A stretch of 64,000 bases of DNA. It comes from Trematomus loennbergii (lineage: Eukaryota > Chordata > Actinopteri > Perciformes > Nototheniidae). The stretch covers positions 19,518,001-19,582,000 of the forward strand of contig JAAOOA010000026.1 in assembly GCA_012861695.1 (NCBI GenBank), in the 5' to 3' direction. Shown here in pieces: positions 52,901 through 64,000 of the stretch. Position numbers and translations under genes: made by a program. Numbering within the stretch: the first letter of the stretch is position 1; every line of letters starts with the position of its first letter. The notes below the pieces were generated by a model. It was not told the origin of the DNA, ran no database searches, and was given only the letters and a program-made list of their open reading frames with translations.

Positions 52901-55900
52901 TCTCATGGAACATTGTCTCCTCGCTGTTCCAGCCTGACGAACTGATGTAAAAACACTTTTATAGCAACTCCCTCTACCAGTCCATCTCACAGCAGTTACA
53001 TCTCTCATAAGTTTTCATAGAACAATTTATTAAACAGTTACTCGTCTAAAGTCTTGTTTGAAAGAAGGATGTTTCTGGGAAGTTTTAGTCACGATTCAGA
53101 CAGTTTCTGAAAGTAACAAGCCATCAAACCTTTTTATCTAGGAGGCGTCTCGCTGGTAGGATAAAACATGCAGTCTACTCTTGGCAACCCAAATAGAAGA
53201 ACATTGTTCAAGAGCACTTTTAAGACATCTTAATGGAAGAGGAAAGAGCATCTCTCAGTTGCTTCATGTTAATATTTTGGCAGGCTTTTTTCGTTGTGCA
53301 AAGGCTCACTCAAGCAGTGTTGTGTACACTCTACTATCAGAATAGATGGATAGACGTTCACATAACACCCTTAATCATGGCAAACAAATAGCATGATAAA
53401 AGTGACTTACTCTCTCTTTCAGCACTCAAACGCACATCCTGGAGCTCATAAAGGAGCTGGGCTTAGAGACCTATCCGCAATTCAGTATTGGCAAGAAGGT
53501 GCACCACATGGGGGGTCCAGGCGCCAAAGTTCGCACCTACAGCACCAGTATCCCTGCTCTGTCCCCACTGGTGCTGATGGACCTGACCCAGCTCCTGTGG
53601 AAGGTGAGGCAGCAGACGTCTGACTAGAGAGACTATCCTTTGAAAACCTAGAAATGACTGATAGGTATCAATACAACACCACAAAATATCATACATAGTT
53701 GATAAGTGGTTAAAGTATCTATAATGTTTATATTATTACACTGCTTTGTTGAATACTCAGTTTGGTCAGTTTAGACATTTCAGAGGTTGTACATTCTCGC
53801 AAACAGACCACTGCTAAGGAGAAAAAAGGGACTATGTGCAGTCAAATCAGCATGCAGAAAAAAGTCAGGCAATTTAATGTAAGCTACAGTATAGAAGACA
53901 AACATTATCGCCATCAGAAAAGCCGACAGGGAGATCAGGATCCTGATGTGAAGCGGAGGATCTGAACATATCCCTTACTTAAAAAACGAGCATGCATACA
54001 AATCCATTGATCTAAAAAACAAAAGAGATTATAAATACATTACACTAACATTACATAGTCTCTAATACAACAACAACAACAACAACTATACAGACCAATC
54101 AAAGTACAGATGGATAACATGTGAATACCAGCACATTTATCGGTACAACTATACAAGTCATTTCAACTAAAGTTTCAAATTTCGGTCAATGTGCAGTAAT
54201 GTTGACAAGACTGTTCGGTCACTATCCTTTTTTGGCACCATAAACATTTTGCAGCATTATTATGAATGAATAAGTTGTATTGTATTGTAAATGTATAGGT
54301 ATACAATAATATACATCAGCAGGTATACCATTACTTTTGAAGCTAATTGTTACAACACTTTATTTTTACAATCAACTTAATTGACATTAAAAATGGACGT
54401 TGTAGTGGTATTTAACATTTATAATACTGGGTGCTGTGTGATTGAGGACACATGTATATTCATAGCATGACAAGTACTACAAAATGTTCTGCCCAGGATC
54501 AGTGCTGAGAGGAGCAGTGAGAGGTAGAGAATGTGGGGCACGGAGCCCTGTCAGAACCATGTTTGGCAGCCTCCGACTACTCTTGTTTTGATCAATGAGA
54601 TCATTTTGCTTCACAGTGGTAAAGCATTGTGTGTGAATGTGTTGTATTGACTCTACTTTTTACTCAGATTGACAGATTGCTTGCCACAGTGTGTGTCCAG
54701 GATCCTTCAATGACTCCCGGTGCTGTGGAACTGGACAGTATGACTCTCCAATCGTACATTGACAAACAAGCCTGGACTACAGGTTAGGTTTAAGAGTACT
54801 TTCAAACAAAACTTACTCCATTTTGCTCTTTTGACAATGTTTCCAAGGTTGGCGAATCATGGTGAGTAACAAGGACTTTCAATTGAGTGATCATCAGCAT
54901 TCATCATCTGGAAACTTTTAAAGTTTCATTCATTATTTGTTGAAATATTCAAGAGTGGATTAAAGTTCTCATGCCATTCTTCGAGCCACGCTGGTTAGTC
55001 CATAGATACAATTAACATAACAATAAGAGTGTTAAAAATAGTAGCAAATTGATTCACCAACACATTTTTACCACTATAACAATGTGTCACATAAACATAA
55101 ATTCCTCACAATAAGATAATACAAATTAAAAATATAGTACATTTACCATGATACAGAACAGTACCAAAGTACTAAAAATGCTAATTTGATAGGCTTCAAC
55201 TAGTTAGTTAGTTTCATGTGAATGAATGACATAAATAATTGTGGATAACAATTTTCTGTTGATTAACTAATTGTTTCATCTCTACCTTAGAGTTATTCAG
55301 TATTTAAAGGGGACCTATCATGCAAAATGCACTTTTGTACGTCTTTTATACATGAATATGTGTCCCCGGTGTGTCAGGGAACTCACCAAGTGTCAGAAAC
55401 AACTCTCTATTTTCCTCCATACCCAAATCTCTCAAAACGGGGCTGCAACGGAGCTGATTATTATTTGAATTGTTCTGACGTCAGAAAAGGGGTGCTCTGC
55501 CTATATGGGCAACTCTCCACCTATCAGGGGAATGAGAGACCGCTCGAAAGCACTGGAGACGCTGTAGTACATATGCCAGGCCTGTAAGTGGCGCTGTAGT
55601 CTGCCACAAAAGCAGAATCAGCCCTTGCAAAAACAGGGCTGGAAAAGAGCAAATAGAGCGAAATGAGGCATGGCTAAAATGCATGATCTGTTTGGTATTT
55701 TGAAAAAAAAACTTCACAGACATGTTTTATATAGGTATGGCCCTACAATATATGTTTCAAATATAGCATGATAGGTCCACTTTAAATTAGTATTATTTAA
55801 GCCTAATCCATTTAAGACATCAAATTGGGATAATTATTGAGACTGTAATTAAATATTGTTTTGATGAAATGAATTAATCCTTTCAGGTGTCTTCTTTATG

Positions 55901-58900
55901 CAATGTCTTTGGTTTATTCACAGGTCAATGACAGGATACATTCGTTTTGACACAATGCATTGGTTAGCTAAGGTAACACTGTCATTTTGTCAGAACACTT
56001 CATTACTGCATGTGTGATTCATTCATTCCTTCCTGTCAGAACTAAAAGAGGAGATGGGACTGTGCAGCAGGTCCCTCTTTGGCATGGAGCCGTCCCAGAT
56101 GTCCTTCCTCTTCTTCCTCATGTTTGCTGCAGCAGCGGGGGGGCTACTGGCTCTGCTGGAGAGCACTCCAGGTTGTGCACAAGAGCTAAAGATAAAGGTA
56201 TGCAGCGTCTATCCTTCCCAAAGTGCATGTTGTTGAGTCGAGGGCTGTTGTGAGACAGGAGTTATTTTCTAGACTATCACTTCAGCCTCTCTATATATCT
56301 CGTTCAAACACTGTCCCACCATTTCTTTTTTGTCCTAGACGCACCATCGATTGGAAAAGTTTAAACACTTGGTCCTGTGGACTTGTATTGGATTTCATAT
56401 TTCCTATGAGCTCCCTCCGCATGGAAGTGATGGTTCCATATTGTTTTAAGCTATTGCTTCTGAACTTTCTCTCTCAGACTGTTGGAGTGTAAGAAAGGCT
56501 CCAGGCCATAAAGGGAAGACAAAGATAATGGCAACAATCTATAACTGCGTTTTAGAACAGTTCTGTTACTTTTTTTTCTTATTAGGACATTTCGCCAATA
56601 TACTGAAGGAAATATTAGCAGTCGTACTGCAAGCATGAATGGTAATGAAACAGATGTGGTATATAATAATAATAATAATCATGATAATAATACATTTTAT
56701 TTGGAGGTGCCATTCATAACACCCAAGGTCTATTTACAATTCATAAAATATTCCAAGAAAGGTTAAAAACAGTATAAACAGACAAAAACACAAGCAGGTT
56801 AAACACATAAGGGGCCCTATTATGCTTTTTTGGGGGGGGGGTTCCCTTTCCTGTAATGTTTAATAGGTTTGTGTGCATGTAAATGGTCTGTAAAGGCTAA
56901 AATCCCACAGTTACCCTCCCATTGGACTCCTTTGTTTACTGCCGTGAAATAGTGACATCACTAACACTCTCCTCTATTTGCTAGCGCTCCAAAAACATTG
57001 TAAATGATAGTCTAAGCTGGCCAGCTAACCAATCAGAGCAGACTGGGCTCTGGTTTCAGACAGAGGGTGAAAAGAGGTGCTGCAGCACAGGCAATATGAG
57101 AAAAATAAAGACCTTTTTGAACATTAAAGCATGGAAACATGTCACAGTCGAGGAAAACAAAATAGTCACCTGAAGATAAGAATAATAGGGCCCCTGTGAA
57201 GCAGCATCAGATGTGAGGAGTCTTATCAGTTAACAAATCAAGGCTAATGCAGGTACAAGTCACTGACAAATCCTCTTAGAAGCCAGTTCTGAGGTCGGCA
57301 GATGTCTGAGGTGAAGATGCATACAAATTGGTACATATATAACTTGATTATCTGCATAGCTCTCTAGTCCCCATCATGGGTTTGTGGTTGTATTAATGAG
57401 TTTAATAAATCATTATTCTTCAGGCATTTTGCCCATTAGAGGTATCAATTGATTTTAATTAGCAGTTTCTGTGTCTCCACAGGGAGGCACCCAGCAGCTT
57501 TCTCAGTGTCTGGCAGAACGCGTCGGGTTCAAGAACGTCCGGCTGGGCTCTGCTGTGACGGCCATATGGCAGGTAGAGTACAGTAACAGCTCACTCAGGG
57601 ACTGATGAGGCCCGACGCAGAGATAACAGCTTCCTCACTGAGGAACAGGCGGTCTGCTGTGAAGGCACTGGCTGTTCCGCCTCATCCTCAGCTGAGAGAC
57701 CGAGTGCTCCATGCATCCTAAAGTCAAGGGCTTTAACCAATTTTTAAGTTTGTGTCATTAATCAAGCAAAGATGCAGAGAATTAACTGATTGCAGGCTCT
57801 TGATTGTTTTTGGTACGTTTACTGGTTTATATCACAGTAAATCTACTATATTTTAGTTTTAGTCCTTTTTGGGGAATTGTGAGGCAAATATTTTCAAGTA
57901 GTTGATTAGCACTTAAAATGTTAATATCTTCTTTGTACTCAGTTTGATCAAAAGTGATCAAAAGATATCTTTATATTTTACACTGTTAGTTGGACAAAAA
58001 AAGCTATTACAAGAAGTCACCATGTTTTTGGAAAACTATTCATCAATAAAATGATTTGCAGTTGAATCACTTGTATTAAACATAGTTAGTTGCACACGTC
58101 CATATGCAATAATATTTAGGGTAACAGGAGGCTGTAGCGTGTCCGGACATGCACTGGATGACAGCAGTGACACCCTTCACACTTTGCCAGTCTATCACAG
58201 GGCTAACACCTATTGTGTGACAAGCTAACTCACATTTTGTTCCTTGAGACTTTGAGGAAAGCTCAAGCAAATGTCAGTAGCTTCGCCATCTCTACAATTA
58301 GCAAACAGTGTCTGCTTTAAAGAGCAGTTACAGTTACAGTGGTGGGACGGCATGAACTCCTGATTACAGAAGGGTTTCACTGGTCTAATGTCTTCTGAAT
58401 ACATTTTCCTTTTTGAATAAAGTTGTCTGGATTCGAGTCAAAAGAGATAGAAATAAAATATTTTAAACTCATAATTTTCAGCATCCAAAAATATCTAGCC
58501 GTCTCTAAAGATAATAGCTTTCAATGTTGCACAGCGACGTTCTGTTGTGAGTTTTAATTACCACCAGAGGCTTATGTTTGGTGATGAAAAACTCCAGTGA
58601 AATAAAGTAGAACATCTTTCCAACACAATGTCATTAACTATTTTTTTAACGTTTTCATAAAATACTACAATATCTCTTTTGCTTAGCTGTAATATATTCA
58701 AATATTAAACGTTATAGAACTATGTTGAATGTATAAATATCTCAAGCCATTTTCCTTCACTTCAGTAAATGATGATTAAACCAGTAGCTGGATTTGTGCT
58801 GTAAGGTATTTTGGCATGTCAGGAATTAATTCATAAGAAGCTTAAGGTTGAAAGGTCACCTATTATGCAAAATCCACTTTTTCATGTCTTTTCTACATCA

Positions 58901-59729
58901 ACATGTGTCCCCTCTGTGTAAGACATTGTGGAAGTTTCAGGAAAAAATCTTCGCTCACTTTTTGTACTGATCCATTTCTATAAAAAACCTGTCTGAAAAT
59001 GAGCTGATCAGATTTTGGCCACTTTATGATGTCATAACGATTTTTTGGCTTGTGTAACCATTAGCCAATCACAAACCCCCCCCCCCCCACACCTTATCAC
59101 CTGAATCTCCTCCTAGAGCACCTTTGTGTTCTTTTTAACCAAATCTCTCTCAGAGGGGCGTGGGGAGTGGCTCCTTATTTTCATCTAAAGTAACAGACAG
59201 AGAATCAGCACTTTTGAAACAGGGCGAAACAGAGGGGATTATGGGATGCTGCAATGATCTGTTTGGTATTTGAGTCAAACACTTCAGAGACATGTTTTGT
59301 ATATATCTGAGACCTATATATTGATGAAAAACAGTATAATAGGGGACCTTTAATGAAAAGTATGCAGAAATGCTGATTTTGTTTGCCCTAAAGTGGAACA
59401 ATTTAGCCAATGCCATTTAAAATATGGACAATTAAGATACTTATATATGGGGTCAGCTACTCGAAAAAGTGTACTAATTAAGTTAAATACAATTTGTGCA
59501 TACCATATTAGAATAAATGTGTCCAAAATCAGTCACTCAATCACACTTACAGCTCCACCACAGCAGAGGGGATGTGATGTACTAACACATACATGCAACT
59601 TGCTTATTAAACAAAGCTGTATTTGTGTGTATGTGTTCAAACAGGATGCAGAGTGGGCCCGGGTTAGCACCAACACCAACACTTTCCTGTGCAGGGCCGT
59701 GATCGTCACCTGCCCCCCTCACTTGGCAG
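49872..59729 (+). CDS. Monoamine-oxidase-like flavin amine oxidase (5' seven exons, partial)
   Basis: Seven exons join in frame to about 278 residues of an FAD-dependent amine oxidase of the MAO family, which oxidatively deaminates amines with release of hydrogen peroxide. The N-terminus MTAEIWDVIIVGAGLSGLSA holds the GxGxxG dinucleotide fold; LVLEGKDRVGGRT and DFGGQWVG are the second and third FAD-contact motifs; GGTQQLSQCLAE and VIVTCPPHLA match the central MAO region. The start is the first in-frame ATG, with A at -3, immediately before the FAD fold. Strong hydrophobic stretch SFLFFLMFAAAAGGLLALL is in exon 5. The C-terminal half, with the membrane anchor and the cysteine that binds FAD covalently in MAO A/B, would lie beyond the window. 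It is more divergent than MAO A/B, and I cannot assign a symbol. No frame break is seen. Confidence 0.9.
50120..50207 (+). CDS. MAO-like exon 2: FAD motif
   Basis: 88 nt between atgcag and gtaagg. It encodes DRVGGRTVSTEIPAANGVDR then WDFGGQWVG, the GGR(T) and FGGQWVG flavin contacts of amine oxidases. Confidence 0.93.
51050..52765. mobile_element. Fragments of a TACTTTCCACCACTG-ended teleost repeat
   Basis: The right edge reads AGTTACTTTCCACCACTG, preceded by GGAGTAGAAGTATAAGGTAG; the left part (51085-51200) has AAAGTATCAGCATCAAAATG and ATGGCCCCTTTCAGTAAC. Both are parts of one familiar interspersed repeat. The 1.2 kb between is unexplained and may be a nested insertion. Confidence 0.5.
51508..51524. 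repeat. (GT)n microsatellite
   Basis: A short GT run in MAO-like intron 2. Confidence 0.85.
53423..53603 (+). CDS. MAO-like exon 3
   Basis: 181 nt between tttcag and gtgagg. It encodes TQTHILELIKELGLETYPQF, then SIGKKVHHMGG and a stretch ending PLVLMDLTQLLWK. The TQ..I..L..ELGLETYPQ pattern is typical of MAO. Confidence 0.93.
54668..54782 (+). CDS. MAO-like exon 4
   Basis: 115 nt between ctcag and gttagg, leaving in phase 1. It encodes IDRLLATVCVQDPS and ends LDSMTLQSYIDKQAWTT, matching the MAO helix around MTLxxxIDKxxWT. Confidence 0.9.
55303..55786 (+). mobile_element. Family B inverted-repeat transposon copy 2
   Basis: The ends TTTAAAGGGGACCTATCATGC-type match inverted with one mismatch in 21. 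It shares ATGCAAAATGCAC and TTTGGTATTTTG-like blocks with copies 1 and 3 but differs in the middle. Confidence 0.72.
56040..56197 (+). CDS. MAO-like exon 5
   Basis: 158 nt between ctgtcag and gtatgc. It encodes LKEEMGLCSRSLFGMEPSQM, then SFLFFLMFAAAAGGLLALLE and STPGCAQELKIK, the MAO region from xSxxFxxxP to the substrate-site helix. Confidence 0.93.
56660..56800 (+). repeat. Short retroposon-like fragment
   Basis: An (ATA) run leads into TACATTTTATTTGGAGGTGCC and ACACCCAAGGTC. The same opening occurs at 33405-33560 (ACATTTTATTTAGAGGCGCC), so it is an interspersed repeat. Confidence 0.5.
56809..57194 (+). mobile_element. Family A repeat, full length with both ends
   Basis: The ends are AAGGGGCCCTATTATGC and, at the right, AATAATAGGGCCCCT, an inverted repeat. 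The internal core matches the other copies. It lies in a MAO-like intron. Confidence 0.78.
57483..57572 (+). CDS. MAO-like exon 6
   Basis: 90 nt in phase 0 between tccacag and gtagag. It encodes GGTQQLSQCLAERVGFKNVR then LGSAVTAIWQ, corresponding to the GG(S/T)xQ FAD-binding loop of MAO. Confidence 0.94.
58850..59353 (+). mobile_element. Family B inverted-repeat transposon copy 3
   Basis: It is nearly identical to the 40515-41025 copy over most of its length (for example CTGAAAATGAGCTGATCAG and GGGGCGTGGGGAGTGGCTCC), ending GTATAATAGGGGACCTTTAA. Confidence 0.8.
59645..59729 (+). CDS. MAO-like exon 7 (last exon seen)
   Basis: 85 nt between aaacag and gtcagc, leaving in phase 1. It encodes DAEWARVSTNTNTFLCRAVI then VTCPPHLA; VIVTxPP is a conserved amine-oxidase strand. 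No convincing next exon was found before 64000. Confidence 0.93.
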
Positions 59730-61924
59730 GTCAGCGTGCGTCTCCCACCTCTGTCCACTCGCTAAATGAAATTCTCACTGATGCAGAAGGCAAATAGCCT
59801 CCTCTCGCACTACGTCAGTCAAACGTGGCAAACTGTGCACTCATGCAGATACATCTTTGATTTAGCTAAATCTTTTCGGGCTCTGGGGTGTGGCAGTCAA
59901 TTCGTTTGGAATGAAATCCACCCGAGGTCGGGCTATGAGCTGGGGAATTGCCTGGATTGAATTTTTAACCAGAGCAAAACTTTAACTTGCGGGGGCTAAT
60001 GAGACATTATCGCTATGGTTGGCAGTTGAAAGTGGAAAACACGTCATTATCTCGGCAGCAGAGGGGGGGGAAATTGGACCCCTGTGGTAGAGTGTAACTG
60101 TTAGGAAGAACTGGAAAGTTTCATTGAACAAACTAATGTAGCATTTCAAAACATGCCATGTTGGAACTTGGAAGTCATTAGGGAAAATAAAAATGTGTTC
60201 ACTCTTGATGCCATGTGCATACTACATCATGCGTATCAGTGAGTTGGAGAAAACTTTTCCCACCCACCGAGAAAAGACAACTTTTTTCCAGGTCAGAAAA
60301 CAAATCCTACCTTCCGACTTGCTATCATCTGGAGGGCAAAACACTGGTGACTTGGAGTTGAGTTCATGTTTGCTGTTTGGCTGGTGCTTGTCACACTGGA
60401 GTCTTGCTTTTGCTAGGTTTGGAAGGGGACGAAGCGGGATCTTCAGTGGGGTTTACACTGTGCCTGTGCCTGTTTGTACTGAGCTGGCAACAGATCTGTC
60501 ACTGAAAGCCTCATACACAGAGGCATGGACCATAGCCAGGATCCTTAATGAGACAGGCTTGTGTGAATAATGTTGCATGGGTTGCTCGGGCTCAGATGCC
60601 ACAGTGCCACTCTTTGGCCTTAAATCAGTGCAGGGAGATTGACAGGGACTTTTAAAAAAGCCAAAGTCGGGCCAGTGATTGAGACATCACCTTTCCCAAA
60701 AGGATCCGTGGTGAATAAAAGAGAGGATTTCTGCTTGAAGTGTGTAAACCGGAATACTTTCCATTCAGTACGGGAGCCAAAGAGAGGCGGATTCAATTCT
60801 CAAGTCTCTTGCTTTTGAGTCAATGATTGGATGGATGAATGAACAAAGAAATACTGTCTGGGCTCCAATAGGTGCTTGGCATCAAAAGACATCCACCATT
60901 GCACACGAACGCTGGATATGAGCTGTGTGTTCCCCAATATATCAAGTTTGTCCTGTTCTTGGCTCCTGGATTTATCTCCCCTTTCATCCATCCATCTTTT
61001 ATAATGAGCTCCGTCAGTTTGTTTTTTCCCCTTTTTTGTAACCAATTCTCTCACTCACCTCAATGATTTATGAACTGTTTGGTTTCACTGCAGAGATTGT
61101 TATGCATGAGACAGATTAGCTTGGAAATACGAATTTTGGCCATGTTTTGAATTTTGAAGATGTGCTTGAAGTATAGGCATATTTTAGTCGGTTCCCATGT
61201 AGATTCTTTCCAGGACTGCACAGTAAGACGAAATTAATTAAGCTTTTGGCAGTGTGCAATTGGAATAAAATGCAATTAGGCGTTCAGTCTAACATCCAGC
61301 AGTAGTTACAGAGACAGCTCTGCAGTTACTAAATTAAAATTTGGTTTCAAAGTGTTTTTTTTCACTCTCTCCTTATCCTGACAAGTTCCTGACAGAGCAT
61401 GCCAACTGTCTGGCTGCGAGTGCACATATGCGTGGAATGTCTAAGGATATTTATGGCGGGTGAAGCAAAGTTCTTGATGTTGCTCGCAAACCTGACTAAA
61501 AGAGGGCATTTCGTCTGATTGCGAGTGAACTTGACAGGCAGCCAAACAACACTTTATCAGATGTTGCTATCTGTCTTCCCGTGGAGGAGGAGCTGCGTAA
61601 TGGCAGTGGGCTCGGGCAGTGATGAGGAAACTATTATATCTGCCACTCACCGTTTAGTCCAGAGGCTTGTTTACACTGGTGAAAAACAGGTTAGGTGATG
61701 ATTTGCCAAGTGACACTGTGAGCCAGCATTCTAGGCCAGTATCTACTGTGCTGTGAATGAAACTAATGGAGCCTCATTTAGGGATTAAATGTGAAGTGGG
61801 AGCTAGAGTGATTGTGAAGATAACCAACGCAATGGGATTGTTATCTTGCTGCAGTTCAACTCTTTAGAAAGGAATAAGCTTACCGTGTGTCCGCATTTCT
61901 TCTGATTAGAAATGTAGGCTATGA

Positions 61925-62160
61925 TGGAACTACTTTTATAAAGTGCTTTACCAGTCTTTGCAAACCCTCAAAGCAGTTTTTAAATATACATATCGCATTC
62001 ACCAAATTATACAGAGGCGGAGGCTTTCATACGTAACATTCATACACTGATGGCCGTTCCATCGGGAGACATTTGCGGTTAAATATCTTGCCCATAAACA
62101 CATCAGGGTCTCTTAATGATGGCAGCTGCAGCTCTACCTCCTGAGCCACAGTCTCACCGT
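61925..62160 (-). mobile_element. Degenerate SINE-like element, minus strand
   Basis: Read on the minus strand it begins TGTGGCTCAGGAGGTAGAGC (A-box-like head), passes GGGCAAGATATTTAACC and ends near AAAGCACTTTATAAAAG, the same class as the 9291-9570 unit but more decayed. Confidence 0.55.
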
Positions 62161-62694
62161 ACATTTGGCTTGTTAATACTTAGTTTGGCAATGACACATT
62201 TTCCAATTTCAAAAGGGCATGCTATGCTCAATAGTCTCTTCAAAAGCACTCAGCATTTCAATAATGGAATACTGAGGAAATAACAATCTTGATATTTGAG
62301 AAAAATGTGTTTGTAAAACACATCTTTGACATGAAAGAATTGTGTCATCGTGTCGTCCTTGACACAAACAAATTGTGTCAAGGATATCTTTATTGGAAGA
62401 GTTGTAACCAGAGCTGGGACTAAAAACAGTTTGTACTCAGTCAGGATGAGATTTTATAGTTGGTGTCTGGTGAGAACTGGATCCTAGTTGTCCAATTGCT
62501 CATGCGTCACTGACTATCAAATCTTCTTCTCAATGTATTCAGACAGTTGCATGTTCCAGTTTGTCTTAAACATGCAGAGGAATAACCTGTGCTAGCTCTT
62601 TTTCCACCCAACTATTTATCAGAAATTGCAACGAAAAATATATAGAATCGTATTGATTGTGTCCAAATAGCAACCATTAAAAAGGATATAAATG

Positions 62695-62889
62695 AACAGT
62701 AAATACCTAAAACACAATTGATCAGCTCCTAAGGGACCTCGTTTGGTGAGGTTTGATCAGATTCAACTCTTTAGAAAGGAATAAGCTTACAGTGTGTTTT
62801 CTGCATGTCTTCTGATTAGAACAGTAAATACCTAAAACACAATTGATCAGCTCATAAGGGACCTCGTTTGGTGAGGTTTGATCAGATTT
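62695..62889. repeat. Imperfect direct duplication
   Basis: A block of about 69 bp (starting AACAGTAAATACC, ending TTTGATCAGATT) is repeated after a spacer of about 57 bp with a single difference (CTCCTAAG against CTCATAAG). The spacer itself recurs at 61857-61917. Confidence 0.9.
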
Positions 62890-63165
62890 GATTGGCAGCA
62901 GTGTTGCTTTTGTAACATATTAAGAAAAAAAATGTGTTCAGCGCCTATACGTTTTCAAAATAAAATGCATTTTTCTCTTTGTGGTCCACCAGTAACAGTA
63001 CGTTTAGTTGGCCATGTATTCACAGGAGAGAAAAGCCATCCAATATTAAACTAGAGTTAAATGAATTCCTGAACTAATAAGGGAACTTTTAGCCAAAAGG
63101 GTCATCCTCCTCGAGTCTATTTTGGTCCAGAACCAAGAGCAAGAATGATTAGATTACGTCAGAGC

Positions 63166-63170
<5 letters not shown>

Positions 63171-63213
<43 letters not shown>
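63171..63213. repeat. (TG)n microsatellite
   Basis: About 21 uninterrupted TG units in the terminal MAO-like intron; the longest simple repeat of the window. Confidence 0.96.
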
Positions 63214-63215
<2 letters not shown>

Positions 63216-64000
63216 CTGCTGCACCTAGCAATAGCATTCAATTTCAATAAGTGTCAAGGGTCTATGCACATAATTCAATAAAAGATTGGTGATGTACCAT
63301 GTCCATAGATACAGGAATCCATCGTTACCGTGGATTAAGTGGATGGTGAATATTGCTGCCGCTTCCTGATGGCTTTACAGATGAAGCCGGTGAAGTCTAT
63401 TTCCTTTATTATTCATCCCTTTGGTATTCATCTGTGGTTACAGCTTTTGTATATTTGCTAAGAGTTATGCCATACTGTAAGTGGTTCTCATATCATTGTT
63501 TGGATCAAAACGTTGACACTTTGAAGTCTAACGTGAAAGCTGTTTCACTTTTCACATGACCATTGACTCTGATGAACACCTAGCAGGAGGCTGTGCATGT
63601 CATTGCCTCTGCGTCTTCGCTTTCACAACAAGCGGTTACATCATGTGCTCTATTGGCTTTTTATAGGATGAAAGAGACGAACCAATTTCACAGTGTACAC
63701 AGGAACAGCCATGAAGCAAACTTCCGCTCTGGCTAGCTTTAGTTATTGTCATACCATTAAAGTGTTTTGTCGTTGCACTGCTCTTTATAAATTGCAATCT
63801 GGAAGCAGCAACTCTGAATCGTCATCCATTTGATGTCATGTCTTGATTTGAGTGGCTTGTCATGTTTTTTTACTTTCCTCATCCTTCTGACAGTCAAAGA
63901 CGCAGAAAGTGCCTGTGTGCTACGGTGGAAGTTCTGAGTGAGAACGTAATGGACATTTCGAAAGCCCCTCGCTAAAGGCCCAGATGTAACTCGCGGGTCG

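Larger units (their letters stand above)
50208..53422 (+). other. MAO-like intron 2
   Basis: A 3.2-kb intron, AT-rich, largely occupied by fragments of an interspersed repeat (about 51050-52765). No exon is recognised in it. Confidence 0.5.
59730..64000 (+). other. MAO-like intron running off the window
   Basis: No further amine-oxidase exon is recognisable. The stretch holds a degenerate SINE-like unit (61925-62160), a partial duplication (61857-62889) and a GT microsatellite (63171-63213). Confidence 0.5.

Noticed and set aside
63353..63559. A possible next MAO-like exon (68-codon frame)
   Set aside because: The peptide has no amine-oxidase motif and no suitable acceptor in the required phase.
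1..64000. CRISPR arrays, operons, phage or toxin systems
   Set aside because: No spaced direct repeats, bacterial-type genes or compact coding organisation are present; the window is vertebrate intronic and intergenic DNA.

Overview
This window is vertebrate nuclear DNA, almost certainly from a teleost fish and probably a percomorph. The genes are split into many short exons with GT-AG introns. The introns are packed with short inverted-repeat DNA transposons, tRNA-derived SINE-like units, a decayed LINE end and a Tc1-like remnant that resemble known teleost repeat families. I see no prokaryotic, organellar or viral gene content. Exons were found by reading translated frames against remembered protein families and then requiring splice sites and codon phase to close; no alignment was run.

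Three genes are present. (1) 1006-28804, plus strand: the 3' three quarters of vav2, a Rho-family guanine nucleotide exchange factor. Twenty-two exons plus one 15-nt optional microexon run from the start of the DH domain through PH, C1, SH3, SH2 and SH3 to the stop; the N-terminal CH and acidic regions lie upstream of the window. (2) 31507-44557, minus strand: a complete seven-exon CTX/CXADR-type immunoglobulin receptor (signal peptide, Ig-V, Ig-C2, one membrane span, short cytoplasmic tail). It converges tail-to-tail with vav2. (3) 49872-59729, plus strand: the first seven exons of a monoamine-oxidase-like FAD amine oxidase, about 278 residues; the C-terminal half runs off the right edge.

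The most important anomaly is a set of single-base losses inside otherwise well-conserved exons: four in vav2 (near 9927, 15487, 24358 and 24400) and one in the CXADR-like gene (near 41121). Each looks like a homopolymer one base too short. If one base is allowed at each site, both reading frames close exactly (vav2 1968 nt, receptor 1071 nt). The same error in two unrelated genes points to under-called homopolymers in the assembly rather than pseudogenes, but reads are needed to decide.

The noncoding part is dominated by at least four short non-autonomous transposon families that differ inside but share (TTAA)AGG-type ends (called A to D here). One carries a near-perfect 22-bp-arm hairpin. 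Two family D copies sit in opposite orientation between genes 2 and 3. I found no CRISPR array, operon or other exotic multi-gene system. The most noteworthy biology is the vav2 microexon architecture, the CXADR-like receptor with an unusual C-terminus, and the TTAA-ended repeat families.
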